Source: Gracilimonas sp. (GTDB taxonomy: Bacteria > Bacteroidota > Rhodothermia > Balneolales > Balneolaceae). From it: a DNA stretch of 64,000 bases. A program made the position numbers and the translations under genes. Positions within the stretch are counted from its first letter, which is position 1. Every line of letters starts with the position of its first letter. The notes beneath the pieces are model-generated. The model was not told where the DNA came from, did no database searches, and was given only the letters and a program-made list of their open reading frames with translations. Of this stretch, positions 8,361-18,210 are shown piece by piece. The stretch spans positions 1-64,000 of the forward strand of contig JAKURD010000014.1 in assembly GCA_022450045.1 (NCBI GenBank), read 5' to 3'.

Positions 8361-9661
8361 AAGGTCAGATCATTTAATTCTTCAGAGAGTTTTTTAGTTA
8401 ACGACTTCCGGGAATATTTTTCGGCTTTAGCTCCTGAGTAAGATGAAATCCCGTTTTTCCAGTTTGAGTATAGCCGCATAATTTCTGCTTTCAACTTTTG
8501 TTTTTCAGAATAGAGGATAAAACTACCTGAATTTGTTTCATCCATCACTTGCTTTATGTCTCCGATAACAGGACTAATACAAATTATTGGACGCTTTGCG
8601 GCAAGGTATTCGAATAATTTACCGGGTAAAAGCAATGCTGCATTTGGAGTGTTGTTCACGATCAATAAAAGGGCATCTGACTTTTGCTGAATCGTCGTAA
8701 TCTCATTATGTGGCACATAATCATGAATCTCAACTAATTCCTCAATATCGTACTTTTTTATACTCTCCCTGATAGCAGCATCCATTTTTCCAATCAATTG
8801 TAGTTTAAATTCGTTTTTAAAATCTTTCTCCGAATTATTTAATTCTGCCAACGTTTCCCAAAGAATTTCAGGATTACGAGTGTACGACATCATACCAATA
8901 TGTGAGATGGTAAATACAGAGCTTTGTTCATATTCTGAGTTCGAGAAGTCAGCATCATCAAACCCATTAGGAATGACCGAAATGTCTGAATCTGTTATTT
9001 CTTTGAACTCTTTTTTCATCGTTGGGCTGACAACAACAATATTATCCGCACTGTCTAAAACTTTTTTCTCCAACTTGTGATGCTTTTTTCGGGCAAATTC
9101 ACTCAATTTCAAATCTTCAAAAAAATCAATGTTAGTCCACGGATCCCGAAAGTCTGCCAGCCATGGCAGCGATTGATTTTGGGAAATTTTCATTGCAATC
9201 AAGTGCATAGAATGTGGGGGGCCAGTTGAAATGATGGCATCAACGGGATTTTGGATTAGATAATTTTTCAAGAATGATACGGAAGGCCGGGCCCAAAATT
9301 TTCGTGAATCGGGGATGAAAAGATTTCCACGGATCCAAAGGGATAGATCTTGGAAAAGTGAAGATTCATTGCCGGTTCTCATCAGGCCGGCACCAAGCTT
9401 TTCATCTTTTTTTAGCCCGACAATCTTTTTATAAAAAGTATGCGGCTCCCAAATAGGCCGGGTTAAAACGGTGACATCCTTTGGGATATCTTCTGAGAGA
9501 GAACGGTCTATGGCCGGGCGCTCCGGATTCGAAGGAGTATAAATAACCGGCTCCCACCCAAATTCCCGAAGATACTTCGTGAACTTAACCCAGCGCTGCA
9601 CACCGGACCCACCACTTGGCGGCCAGTAATAGGTTATGATCAATACTTTCTTATGAGCCAC
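8357..9661 (-). CDS. glycosyltransferase (GT-B fold)
   Basis: A GT-B glycosyltransferase of about 434 residues. The N-terminus VLIITYYWPPSGGSGVQRWV is characteristic of a Bacteroidota glycosyltransferase group in which a glycine-rich loop follows the first strand. Other blocks are AIISTGPPHSMHLIA, LADFRDPWTNI and the donor region LFEYLAAKRPIICISP. I chose the GTG at 9661, which overlaps the stop of the YfhO-like gene by 11 nt and starts right before the first strand. An ATG at 9784 would add about 40 residues that are only the out-of-frame end of the neighbouring gene. Sugar donor unknown. Confidence 0.82.
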   Translation of the reverse strand: MAHKKVLIITYYWPPSGGSGVQRWVKFTKYLREFGWEPVIYTPSNPERPAIDRSLSEDIPKDVTVLTRPIWEPHTFYKKIVGLKKDEKLGAGLMRTGNESSLFQDLSLWIRGNLFIPDSRKFWARPSVSFLKNYLIQNPVDAIISTGPPHSMHLIAMKISQNQSLPWLADFRDPWTNIDFFEDLKLSEFARKKHHKLEKKVLDSADNIVVVSPTMKKEFKEITDSDISVIPNGFDDADFSNSEYEQSSVFTISHIGMMSYTRNPEILWETLAELNNSEKDFKNEFKLQLIGKMDAAIRESIKKYDIEELVEIHDYVPHNEITTIQQKSDALLLIVNNTPNAALLLPGKLFEYLAAKRPIICISPVIGDIKQVMDETNSGSFILYSEKQKLKAEIMRLYSNWKNGISSYSGAKAEKYSRKSLTKKLSEELNDLTL

Positions 9662-12122
9662 CGGAATTCCGATTTTTAATGTAACTAAAGCCCCAAAATC
9701 CGGCCAGTAAAAGCTGAATGATGAGTGAAGCCCAGGAAAGCAGTACACCGGTTTTCCAGGATTGAAGTTCAAACCGAAGTTCAAGCTGGTGGTCGCCGGC
9801 GGGAACTTCCATTCCTCTTAGCATGTAATTGGTTTTGTAGATCGGGATCTCTTCCCCATTTAGTTCAGCAACCCACCCCGGCTTATAATAGATTTCACTG
9901 AGTACAAGAAATCCGGGGGCACTCCGGTTGACTTCCATGGCGATTTGGGGCCCGGTATAACGGGTTACTTCTACAGAAGCGGTAGTATCTGATTGGACTG
10001 AAATGGATTCGGAAGTTTGGACTACGGCCGTGGTTGAAAAATCAAGCTGACCGAGTTTAAGGTAGTTAAAGGCCTCCTGAGGATCTTGAGTAGTGATCAC
10101 AGAATCTACAAAAAAGGCTTTGGGCAGCACGTTTTGATTCTCATATACAATACCTTGGCTGCTCTCAAAAACAGGTTCAAATCCCGGAAGTGGCAATCCC
10201 TGAGTATAGGTCAGATATTTCACATTGAGGAGATCAAGCAGTTCAGGATTGAAGTCCTGGCTTTGTACATCCAATGGCCCACCATTGTACATAACGTCTT
10301 GGATAATACTCAGCTTAGCTCCGGTATAACCGCCGATCTGAGGGTAAAAATAAGACGGTATTGCGTTGCTGTAAGGATTGTCGAGCAGCGGAAAAACCCG
10401 ATATGGATAAACGGTATTCTCGGAAATATGCTCTTGTATGAAAGTGTCTAATTCTCTTCGCTGAGATTCAAGATATCGCTCAGTATCTATGCTGCTGTCA
10501 ACGATGACATCTTCGGGGATATAGCGCTGTCCTACACTCAAAAGGTCATAGCCGGCAATTAGGATAAAGCCAAAGAATGCGACGGAGAGCGATATTTTCT
10601 TGGTGAAAGCGACATATAAAAGTCCGATTCCCAAGATCAGGATGAAGGCAAAGCGCATCAGATCTTTGGTGGCTTTTTCTTCTCGATCGGGGACCAACTC
10701 ACTATTTACGTAAGCTTCAGCTCGCCTCTGAACCTGTGAGTTATCAGGACTTACCTGATTCTGTTGTGCAATTTGATTGGCTATATTTTGAACTTCTGCG
10801 GGTTTGGTAAAATCAGCAGTATTGATCTGCACAAAAAGAAAAACGGCTATTGCCCCAACTATTCCAATGGGCAGATAAAGTTTTTTGAGAGTTGTTTTTT
10901 TCTGTGAGACGTAATTCCCAAACCAATCAAGTCCGTAAACAGCAACTACGGTATAACAAAAAACGGTAAGGGTAAGCCAGGTTTCCGGGGCACGAAACTT
11001 ATCAAAATAGGGGATGTAGTCGAAGGCAAATTCATTTAGTAATCGGAAATTACCACCCCAGGCGAACATCATTCCCAGTGTGCCGGCAGCAAAGAAAACG
11101 TACATGGTTTTACTTCGTTCTCTGAACAAAGCCAACAGCATAAATGGCAATGCTAAAGCTCCAATATAATGCGGGCCGGAAGTGAACGACTTGGGGCCCC
11201 AGTAATCAGGCGAGGCACCGCCGAAAATATTAGGCACAAACAAGGTCCAGCTTTCTTTTATGCCTTGTGACCATGCAAAGGCATACTGCTCAGTAAGTCC
11301 TGTTGAATTATCCAAGGCAGACCCGCCACGAAGGCTGTACTGAGCATATTCCTGTAGAGGAAGGAATTTTTCGGCATAACCAAGGATGCCTAAAAGGGTT
11401 CCTATTGCTAATAACCCAGTTATAAGCCCCCAATTTTTGAGACCTTGGTTTTTATAAGCTTTCCAGGAGTCAAACACCCAAAGAAAGCCAAGCAGATAGA
11501 AAAAGTAATAGGTGATCTGTGGATGACCGGCTCGCAGTTCTAAGGTCATTGCAACAGCAAAAAGTAGCAACCCTGGTAGTTTTTTTTCTTTTCGAGAGAG
11601 CAGCCAGTAACCGGCTATCATCCAGGGAATGTATGTGAGAGCAAGAAACTTACTGTTATGCCCTGCCGCAATTATAATAGGTATGTATGTTGTGAGGGCG
11701 AAAAGTAAACTGCCGAAAGCTGCCGATAAAGTTCTGAATCCCATTATAACCAAAAGGAAATATAAGCCGGAAAGCATTATCCAATATTGAAAAGCAGGAT
11801 AAATGTTATTAAAGTATCCAGATATGAAATCAATATGAGGTACTACTGATTTGACAGAAACAACAAAGGCAGGCATCCCGCTGAACATGTTGGTAACCCA
11901 AAGAGGTTCTTCCCCAAATTCTTCCCGGTATTCTATAACAGACTCAGCACCTGCCCGCCACTGCGTAATGTCATGTCGCTGAAATTCCTTCCCGCCAATG
12001 GTGGTTGCGGTGAACAAGAAAAAAGGAACTAAGAACAGGATCAGCAGTGCAATAATGTGCTGTCTGCTTTCGGGAAGGTTGGTAAAAAAATCTTGGTTTT
12101 GGGCAGAAGAGCTATCTGGCAT
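9651..12122 (-). CDS. YfhO-family large membrane protein
   Basis: An 823-residue protein with roughly a dozen hydrophobic segments in the first two-thirds, one near the C-terminus, and a large periplasmic domain between them. It matches the YfhO pattern: GPHYIGALALPFMLLALF, DKFRAPETWLTLTVF, and the beta-rich end LVLSEIYYKPGWVAELNGEE. YfhO proteins in Firmicutes act in glycosylation of lipoteichoic acid; in Bacteroidota they are taken as GT-C type enzymes or partners. The ATG at 12122 is preferred to a TTG at 12137; it lies 7 nt after gatC's stop. Position inside a glycan locus agrees with a role in glycan transfer. Confidence 0.82.
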   Translation of the reverse strand: MPDSSSAQNQDFFTNLPESRQHIIALLILFLVPFFLFTATTIGGKEFQRHDITQWRAGAESVIEYREEFGEEPLWVTNMFSGMPAFVVSVKSVVPHIDFISGYFNNIYPAFQYWIMLSGLYFLLVIMGFRTLSAAFGSLLFALTTYIPIIIAAGHNSKFLALTYIPWMIAGYWLLSRKEKKLPGLLLFAVAMTLELRAGHPQITYYFFYLLGFLWVFDSWKAYKNQGLKNWGLITGLLAIGTLLGILGYAEKFLPLQEYAQYSLRGGSALDNSTGLTEQYAFAWSQGIKESWTLFVPNIFGGASPDYWGPKSFTSGPHYIGALALPFMLLALFRERSKTMYVFFAAGTLGMMFAWGGNFRLLNEFAFDYIPYFDKFRAPETWLTLTVFCYTVVAVYGLDWFGNYVSQKKTTLKKLYLPIGIVGAIAVFLFVQINTADFTKPAEVQNIANQIAQQNQVSPDNSQVQRRAEAYVNSELVPDREEKATKDLMRFAFILILGIGLLYVAFTKKISLSVAFFGFILIAGYDLLSVGQRYIPEDVIVDSSIDTERYLESQRRELDTFIQEHISENTVYPYRVFPLLDNPYSNAIPSYFYPQIGGYTGAKLSIIQDVMYNGGPLDVQSQDFNPELLDLLNVKYLTYTQGLPLPGFEPVFESSQGIVYENQNVLPKAFFVDSVITTQDPQEAFNYLKLGQLDFSTTAVVQTSESISVQSDTTASVEVTRYTGPQIAMEVNRSAPGFLVLSEIYYKPGWVAELNGEEIPIYKTNYMLRGMEVPAGDHQLELRFELQSWKTGVLLSWASLIIQLLLAGFWGFSYIKNRNSGGS

Positions 12123-12129
12123 AAGGCGG

Positions 12130-12417
12130 TTATTCAATTACTTTTGGAACCCTGAAATAGTCGCTGTCGGCATCAGGCGCATTTTTTAAAGCATCTTTGT
12201 GAGATAGAGGTTCTTTGGCTTCATCTTTTCGGAGCCGGCTTTCAAGATCGATTACATGCTCAAGCGGTTCTACATTTTCAGTATTCACTTCATTGAGCTG
12301 ATCCATATAACCCAGGATCTTATTCATATCCCCGGCAAATGATTTCACCTCTTCATCATTGAGCTGCAATCTCGCCAGGTTGGCTATGTATTGTACGTCT
12401 TTTTCGGTAACTGACAT
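12130..12417 (-). CDS. gatC: Asp-tRNA(Asn)/Glu-tRNA(Gln) amidotransferase subunit C
   Basis: A 95-residue GatC. This subunit wraps around GatA and GatB in the complex that converts Glu-tRNA(Gln) or Asp-tRNA(Asn) to the amidated form. The N-terminal helix VQYIANLARLQLNDEEVKSF, the central MNKILGYMDQLNEVNTENVE and the C-terminal DYFRVPKVIE are the standard family blocks. It is the first gene of the minus-strand run. gatA and gatB are not in the window. Confidence 0.95.
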   Translation of the reverse strand: MSVTEKDVQYIANLARLQLNDEEVKSFAGDMNKILGYMDQLNEVNTENVEPLEHVIDLESRLRKDEAKEPLSHKDALKNAPDADSDYFRVPKVIE

Positions 12418-12687
12418 AAAGGTATGTAGGTTTAACTTGTTTACCAGTTAAGATAGCGGTCTGCCGTCTTCGGTCAACGGTCGTTAAAGGGTTTCAGTTT
12501 ATATTTCAACCGGTAAACGCGTGTTTAATTATTAAGGCTGAATTTAAGAAACATTGGGTGAAAGATTAACCATTTTTTCCGGAAGTTCTATTACATAGTT
12601 CTATCAGAATGGAAATACAATATTTTAGGTTCAAAAACTTGGCATCTTGCTGATTTTATTTTCATTTTAGGAGACTAATACAATCAC

Positions 12688-12960
12688 ATGATCAAAAAGA
12701 AAGTTACTATAAAAAATTCGGCGGGTTTGCATGCCCGGCCATCGGCTCAGCTTGTAAAGCTTGCAAGTAAATTCAAGTCCGATTTCTATATCCATAGCTA
12801 CGGATACCGGGTTAACGGGAAAAGTATATTAGGGGTGATGACACTCGCAGCAGAATATGGAGCGGAATTAGAGCTCGAACTTGACGGTGCTGACGAGGAG
12901 GAGGCTTTAGAGGCCATTATTGAAGCGGTAGAGAACAAATTTGGTATGAAAGATGAATAG
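12688..12960 (+). CDS. ptsH: HPr phosphocarrier protein
   Basis: A 90-residue HPr. The phosphoryl-accepting His15 lies in the canonical GLHARPSAQLVKLA block, and Ser46 in GKSILGVMTLAAEYG is the site used by HPr kinase where that enzyme exists. HPr passes phosphate from enzyme I to sugar-specific EII proteins, or acts as a regulator. Enzyme I follows 12 nt downstream. No EII gene is present here, so a regulatory PTS is possible. Confidence 0.95.
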   Translation: MIKKKVTIKNSAGLHARPSAQLVKLASKFKSDFYIHSYGYRVNGKSILGVMTLAAEYGAELELELDGADEEEALEAIIEAVENKFGMKDE

Positions 12961-12972
12961 AACATTCGAATC

Positions 12973-14682
12973 ATGAGTACTGCCAAGACACAGGAATATA
13001 CGATTCAGGGAAAACCTGCCGCCTCAGGTATAGCTATCGGTAAAGCCGTGATTATCAATTCTGAATCAAAGACCATCACTCCGACTTCAATCAAAAAGAA
13101 GGAGGCAGCAGACCATAAAGAGAGATTCCTGGAATCAAAGAAAAATCTGACAGCGAAACTTGAAGAGATGTCGGGCGAACTTAAAGATACTACAACTGCT
13201 GAGATCATTGATACCCAGCAACAGATCATTCAAGACCCTGAGATTGAAAAGAGTGTCTTTGATATTATTGATAACAAGTTACTGAGCGTTGATTTTGCGA
13301 TTTATCAAACCTATTGCACCTTTATTGAACGCTTGAAAGAAAGTGGCTCTGAATTATTTCGCCAGAGAATCATAGATCTTGAGGATATTAGAGATCAATT
13401 CATAGCGGAAGTCTGTGACCAAAAGAATCTGAAGTCTATAAAAAAAGGATCGATCATTATCACAAGGGAGATCAGTCCAACCGATCTGGTTTCCTATTAC
13501 GAAGATGGTGCAACCGGTTTGATTATGGAGAAGGGGGGCACAACAGCTCATGCCGCCATTATTGCGAAGTCACTTGGGATGCCGTGTATCGTGAATGCAA
13601 AAAGAGCGACGAAGGAAGCGGTTAAGAACGAAACCATCATTCTGAACGCCGATGAAGGCATGGTGATTTTACGTCCCTCTGATAAAACAGTGAAGAGTTA
13701 TAAAGCCAAATTAAAGGCACAAAAAAAAGCCTCAAAACTCACCTGTTCAAATGATTTTGAAACTACAGATGGTGTATCCTTTAAGTTGATGGCTAATATT
13801 GAGTTTGAAGCTGAACTTGATAATGCGGCTAAAAGCGGGTCACAGGGAGTCGGGCTTTTGAGGACAGAGGGATTACTATTTGGGAAGCGTGTGCGAAACA
13901 GCCCGGCTGAACAGCAGGAATTCTATGAGCAAATTGTAGCAGGAACAGAGGGGCCGGTTACTATTCGTTTATTTGATATTGGGGGAGATAAAAACGCCCG
14001 TCGTCCTCATAAAGAAGCAAATCCATTTTTAGGATGGCGTGGAATCCGATTGTTACTGGATGAGAAAAAATTATTGAGAAATCAGCTTCAGGCCATACTT
14101 ACCGTAGCTGGGAAGTATCCGGGTCGGGTGAAGGTTCTGGTCCCTATGATTTCCGTGATTGATGAAGTCCGTCAGATCCGAAATGAAATTGAAAAAATTC
14201 AGAAGGATTTACTTTCTTCCGGCATGGATATTGATGAAAAGGTACCGCTTGGGTTGATGGTGGAAGTGCCAAGTGTAGCTTTATCTGCGTATCAGTTTGC
14301 TAAAGAAGTAGATTTTATGAGTATCGGTTCCAACGACCTAACTCAATATACACTCGCCGTAGACCGCGGAAATGAACGTATCCACACCTTGTTCCAGCAT
14401 TATCATCCTTCTGTACTCAAGTTGATCAAAATGACAGTGGATGGAGCAAGAAAAGCAGATGTGGAGATAAGTGTATGCGGTGAGCTTGCCGGAGATGAGA
14501 TCGGGGTCGCCTGTCTGTTTGGTTTCGGTATTAAAGAATTGAGTATGGTTCCTTCTTCGGTGCCAACAATAAATAAGTTATTATGTTCTAAAAGCTCCGA
14601 AGAGTTTACAGAGTTGGCAAATCAAGCCATAGAACTTTCATCTTCCGAAGAACTTGAGCAACTTTACGGAGAATGGAAGTAA
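12973..14682 (+). CDS. ptsI: PTS phosphoenolpyruvate-protein phosphotransferase (enzyme I)
   Basis: A 569-residue enzyme I, which autophosphorylates from PEP and passes the phosphate to HPr. The phospho-histidine is His193 in the GGTTAHAAIIAKSLGMPC block. The PEP-binding barrel shows GVGLLRTEGLLF, FDIGGDKNARRPHKEANPFL, LMVEVPSVALSA and SIGSNDLTQYTLAVDRGN, and the C-terminal active-site Cys is in SVCGELAGD. Length is normal. Gene order ptsH-ptsI with 12 nt spacing indicates one transcript. Confidence 0.96.
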   Translation: MSTAKTQEYTIQGKPAASGIAIGKAVIINSESKTITPTSIKKKEAADHKERFLESKKNLTAKLEEMSGELKDTTTAEIIDTQQQIIQDPEIEKSVFDIIDNKLLSVDFAIYQTYCTFIERLKESGSELFRQRIIDLEDIRDQFIAEVCDQKNLKSIKKGSIIITREISPTDLVSYYEDGATGLIMEKGGTTAHAAIIAKSLGMPCIVNAKRATKEAVKNETIILNADEGMVILRPSDKTVKSYKAKLKAQKKASKLTCSNDFETTDGVSFKLMANIEFEAELDNAAKSGSQGVGLLRTEGLLFGKRVRNSPAEQQEFYEQIVAGTEGPVTIRLFDIGGDKNARRPHKEANPFLGWRGIRLLLDEKKLLRNQLQAILTVAGKYPGRVKVLVPMISVIDEVRQIRNEIEKIQKDLLSSGMDIDEKVPLGLMVEVPSVALSAYQFAKEVDFMSIGSNDLTQYTLAVDRGNERIHTLFQHYHPSVLKLIKMTVDGARKADVEISVCGELAGDEIGVACLFGFGIKELSMVPSSVPTINKLLCSKSSEEFTELANQAIELSSSEELEQLYGEWK

Positions 14683-14753
14683 AAGTAATGTCAAACTCCA
14701 ATTCTGTTTGGCGCGATTATTCAAACTTCAATAACTTAGCAGTATCATAGTAT

Positions 14754-15280
14754 TAACGTGAATTCGAAATAAAGACCATCGGTTGAACGCGTTAAATGGT
14801 TATTTCGCAGCGAATGCCCGAAATCCTATGGTTTGGCAGGTATCGAATATTGAAGTAATGGCAACCTTTAGAGTCCCGTCTCCACGGGAATGACGTTGGT
14901 GAATGTTTGGGTAATCCAGTCACCATAGCCCTGTCATCCCTGTGAAGGCAGGGATCTAATACAAACGTCAGTTCGAGATAATTATCCTCGTTAAAGCCTT
15001 TGAGTCACGGTCTGATGACTCCATGTCCATCTGACTGTTTGTTTGATTTGGGCTCCTGCATCTTTTCCTTACCCTAATCCAACATCCTGCGCCTATATTA
15101 TCGATCAGATGGGGTTTCCATCAGATCGAGTTCGTGATTGTTTAATTCGAGTACTCAAGCTTGTTCTTATCCCAATCGAACATCCTGCGTCTGTATCATC
15201 GATCAGCCCCATCCGTCAGATGGATCTCATAGCTACTTTATAATTCTTTTAGAAACATTCTTTATCTCACATTCACGTTA
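14754..15280. repeat. dispersed TIR element, copy 2 (modules A and B)
   Basis: The longest copy in the window (527 bp). Its ends form an imperfect inverted repeat: TAACGTGAATTCGAAATAAA on the left, and on the right the complement of TAACGTGAATGTGAGATAAA. The left part (module A) matches 1709..1923 and the reverse strands of 34233..34556 and 41332..41518. The right part (module B), with CATCTGATCGAT and CCGTCAGATGGATCT blocks, matches 51779..52095 and the reverse strand of 18771..19152. No credible gene lies inside; the short open frames there are chance. The remaining bases of 14683..15326 show nothing else. Confidence 0.82.
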
Positions 15281-15326
15281 AATAGTGCCAGTGAGTAAAA
15301 AGTAATAATCTGTGTTGTGCCGAAAA

Positions 15327-15863
15327 TTAGTTCTGTGCGATCCCAATCACACCACATGCAACACGACTGCCGGCAGCCCCTGTTGGTTGAGATTCAAGAT
15401 CATCTTCTCCGGCATGAATGATAATTCCACGGCCTAAGATCTGCTCAAGAGTAACGGTATCATCTGTGTAATCTATGCTTGCTGAACCGTTTTCGTTAGC
15501 CTCAATATTCCCAAGGTCTCCCATGTGTCGGTTCATGTCGGTAGGGGCCCCGTGTTCGTTATCTAAGGGGTTGAAGTGGCCTCCTGCGCTGGTTCCGTCT
15601 TCTGCTCTGCAGTCACCAAATTGGTGTATGTGAAATCCGTGTATCCCAGGTTCTAATCCCTCAAAATTACCCATAATGGAAACACCATCATTGGTTTCGG
15701 TAAAGGTGACAGAGCCCGAAACATTACTGTCGCCGACAGGCATGACGGCGGCAACAAGTTCGGAATGAACAAAATCGTCTGTTATGACTTCTTCTTCCGC
15801 CGTTTGGGTACACCCAGCTGCAATTAACAAGAACGTAGTTATGAACAATGTAATAGACTTCAT
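15327..15863 (-). CDS. sodC: Cu/Zn superoxide dismutase family lipoprotein
   Basis: A 178-residue exported protein. The signal peptide ends in a lipobox LIAAGC (Cys at about residue 18). The SodC fold is marked by GFHIHQFGDC (copper ligands), GGHFNPLDNEHG, RHMGDLGNI (zinc ligands) and GAAGSRVACGVIG (disulphide Cys and active-site Arg). It should dismute superoxide in the periplasm or at the outer membrane. It appears intact. It is transcribed alone, with a dispersed element just downstream. Confidence 0.93.
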   Translation of the reverse strand: MKSITLFITTFLLIAAGCTQTAEEEVITDDFVHSELVAAVMPVGDSNVSGSVTFTETNDGVSIMGNFEGLEPGIHGFHIHQFGDCRAEDGTSAGGHFNPLDNEHGAPTDMNRHMGDLGNIEANENGSASIDYTDDTVTLEQILGRGIIIHAGEDDLESQPTGAAGSRVACGVIGIAQN

Positions 15864-15914
15864 GCTGTATTTATTTCTTTAAAGTTCATTTTTAAAACAT
15901 TAAGCAACAGAACT

Positions 15915-17183
15915 TCATTCATTTAAAATAGAAGTTCTAAGTTTTTTGAATGAAGATAACCGAGATTCAATTTCCTTGTAAAGTTTTGGGTCTTTTCTTT
16001 TCAGTGCTTTTGTTTTTGAAGGGGTAAAAAGGGTTTTCGCTCTTACAAAGAGTGGTGCAGTAAGTACACTGAGAATCAAATAAGACCAAATAAATACACT
16101 TTCAACTCCAGATAAGCTAAGGATCAAGCTGATGATCCCGTAAAAAAGAGGAAATAAAAATACGCTGGCGAGAAACTTTATGGAGGCATCAAAAGCACGA
16201 TCCTTAATTACATTCTTAATCAAATATTGAATAGGCTGATAGGGAATGATATTATTCAAAAATGAGAATCCATAAATAGGAAGCAGAAAAAGGTCTTTTA
16301 AGCTGAATTGCTTTCCAAAAGCGAACTCATTGAGGTTGATCTTATTTTTTTCAGCCAGTTTGTCCAGCTCCTTAGCTTCCTCGATTAGTTCATTGGTAAT
16401 GTGAGGTTGTGTTTTTTGAATGCGCTCGTTCGAAACATCAGGATCTATCACATTCAGGTCATTGGGTTCCAGATCATCCCATAAAATTTTTTGAAGAGGA
16501 TATTCGGCCAGATCTTCCACATGAAAAACCAGTTTTTTCATGGCATCAGAAACATCTTCCTTCATAGCATCCACACCGGTCTTTTCATCCCTTTCATATC
16601 GCTCTCTATATCTACTTACCGGGATCGCTTCTCCGTAATTCAATTGTACCGTATTCCCCCCGGTTTGATGTTCCGAGTAGTTTACCCCTACAGGAACGAT
16701 CTGCAGGCCTAACTTCCAATCGTATTCTTCTTCAGCTCCAAATGCGATGCGGGTAAAACCTTTACTTAAAGACCGAATTCGGCGTTTTAAATTGTGATTG
16801 GCTTCTGCAAACACCAGAATGGCATCCCCGTTTTTCAGATAGCGGATGCACTTTTCAAAGATTTCATTATTTTTTTGAACCGAACTGAATCCATCACGGA
16901 CCCGATAAACAGGCATCATATTGATGGACCACAAATACTTCCCGACGATACTGGGTTTGAAAGCCTGAGCGCGGGTTAAAAAGTAGATGGTCGGCTTTGT
17001 GGTTGTGGCAACATGCAGAGCATCCATAAAGGAGTTCTGATGATTGGGTACATAAAGGATGGGTTTGTCTTTAGGGAGGTTTTCCCTTCCAACCACTTTA
17101 ACCTTTTTATAAAAAAAACGAAGGCCGTTACCTACTACTGTGTGCCGCCAGAATTGATACCAGAGATAATTTTTTTCACGCAT
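15915..17183 (-). CDS. 1-acyl-glycerol-3-phosphate acyltransferase-like membrane protein
   Basis: A 422-residue protein with an N-terminal PlsC-type acyltransferase domain. Motif I is NHQNSFMDAL (NHx4D), followed by FLTRAQAFKPSIVGKYLWSI and the motif III-like VFAEANHN and LSKGFTRIAFGAEE. The C-terminal third carries several hydrophobic segments (about residues 320-380), so the protein is membrane-bound. It should acylate a lysophospholipid or related lipid. The ATG at 17183 overlaps the symporter stop by 8 nt; a TTG 33 nt upstream is less likely. Confidence 0.82.
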   Translation of the reverse strand: MREKNYLWYQFWRHTVVGNGLRFFYKKVKVVGRENLPKDKPILYVPNHQNSFMDALHVATTTKPTIYFLTRAQAFKPSIVGKYLWSINMMPVYRVRDGFSSVQKNNEIFEKCIRYLKNGDAILVFAEANHNLKRRIRSLSKGFTRIAFGAEEEYDWKLGLQIVPVGVNYSEHQTGGNTVQLNYGEAIPVSRYRERYERDEKTGVDAMKEDVSDAMKKLVFHVEDLAEYPLQKILWDDLEPNDLNVIDPDVSNERIQKTQPHITNELIEEAKELDKLAEKNKINLNEFAFGKQFSLKDLFLLPIYGFSFLNNIIPYQPIQYLIKNVIKDRAFDASIKFLASVFLFPLFYGIISLILSLSGVESVFIWSYLILSVLTAPLFVRAKTLFTPSKTKALKRKDPKLYKEIESRLSSFKKLRTSILNE

Positions 17184-18102
17184 TAGAGAAGACGCGTTGT
17201 AAAGTTGATTTTCCAATTGACCAATACCATCCGATACTGAGTCCGGCCACGATGTGCCAAATGCCCCACCAGGCTGCCACTAAAGCCATGCCTCCAAGGC
17301 CGTCAAAGAAATTAAAAATAAGCAATAATCCCAAACCCGAATTTTGAATACCGGTTTCTATGGAAATGGATTTCCGGTCTTTACGGGGAAGTTTGAAAAG
17401 ATATCCCAGCCCGTATCCGCTCATCAGGGCAATGGTGTTGTGGAAGAAAACAAGGACAACGACTAAATGTACATAGCCAATAAAATTTTCAAAATTCATG
17501 CTGAAGGCTACGATCACAAATCCTGCAAAAAAGATGATCCCAAAGTTTTTGATGTAAGGTGAAATGATCTGCGAAAACTCATCTTTGAAATGACGAAGGG
17601 TCATGCCCAGGATCAAAGGGATTCCCAAAATGAGAATAATAATTCGGAAGATTTCAAACAGATCGAGATGAATTTCAGTAAGGATTACATTGGTTGGCCC
17701 GTACATGCTTGCCCAGAATGCAAAGTTGAATGGAGTCATGAAAATGGAAAGAAAAGTAGCAAAAGCAGTCATGCTAACGGAAAGTGCGGCATTCCCGCGG
17801 GCAAGCAGAGAAAAGAAATTCGAGATGTTACCGCCGGGACAAGCGGCCACCATCATCATCCCTAACGCAAAGCTGGGGTGCGGTTTCATTAAAACAACCA
17901 ATAAAAAAGTAAGCGCGGGAAGCAGGAAAAATTGAGAGGCCAGGCCGACCAGAGTTGCTTTCGGGTTTTTAGCTACCTTCTTGAAATCATCAATAGTGAG
18001 TTCCAGGGCCACTCCAAACATGATAATAGCCAGCGATACATTCATGACGTGCAGTCCGCCGCTATCAAGGTTCAGTTGAAGAGCATCTATGGATTCACCC
18101 AT
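17176..18102 (-). CDS. bile acid:sodium symporter family protein
   Basis: A 308-residue integral membrane protein with nine or ten hydrophobic segments. It matches the BASS/ASBT-like family, with IMFGVALELTIDDFK near the start and the glycine-rich crossover MMVAACPGGNISNFFSLLARGN, which forms the ion-binding region. In bacteria these proteins carry organic anions other than bile acids, often keto acids or pantoate-like compounds, so the substrate is open. I place the start at the ATG at 18102 (MGESIDALQLN), as in related proteins; a GTG at 18147 would add 15 residues. Confidence 0.87.
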   Translation of the reverse strand: MGESIDALQLNLDSGGLHVMNVSLAIIMFGVALELTIDDFKKVAKNPKATLVGLASQFFLLPALTFLLVVLMKPHPSFALGMMMVAACPGGNISNFFSLLARGNAALSVSMTAFATFLSIFMTPFNFAFWASMYGPTNVILTEIHLDLFEIFRIIILILGIPLILGMTLRHFKDEFSQIISPYIKNFGIIFFAGFVIVAFSMNFENFIGYVHLVVVLVFFHNTIALMSGYGLGYLFKLPRKDRKSISIETGIQNSGLGLLLIFNFFDGLGGMALVAAWWGIWHIVAGLSIGWYWSIGKSTLQRVFSNA

Positions 18103-18210
18103 TGGGGTCTCTGATTTTGGTGTGCGTATATTTAGCGTGAAAGCCACTCAAGGATACGAAAAGTTTTAGATACTCGAATGGAAGATTTTTTGGGAGTTTA
18201 GATAATTAAA

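Noticed and set aside
9661..9784. Longer N-terminus for the glycosyltransferase at 8357
   Set aside because: The extra ~40 residues overlap the YfhO-like gene out of frame and do not resemble glycosyltransferases; the GTG at 9661 fits the family start.
15043..15243. 66-codon open frame
   Set aside because: It lies inside a dispersed repeat; the other repeat copies do not preserve the frame.
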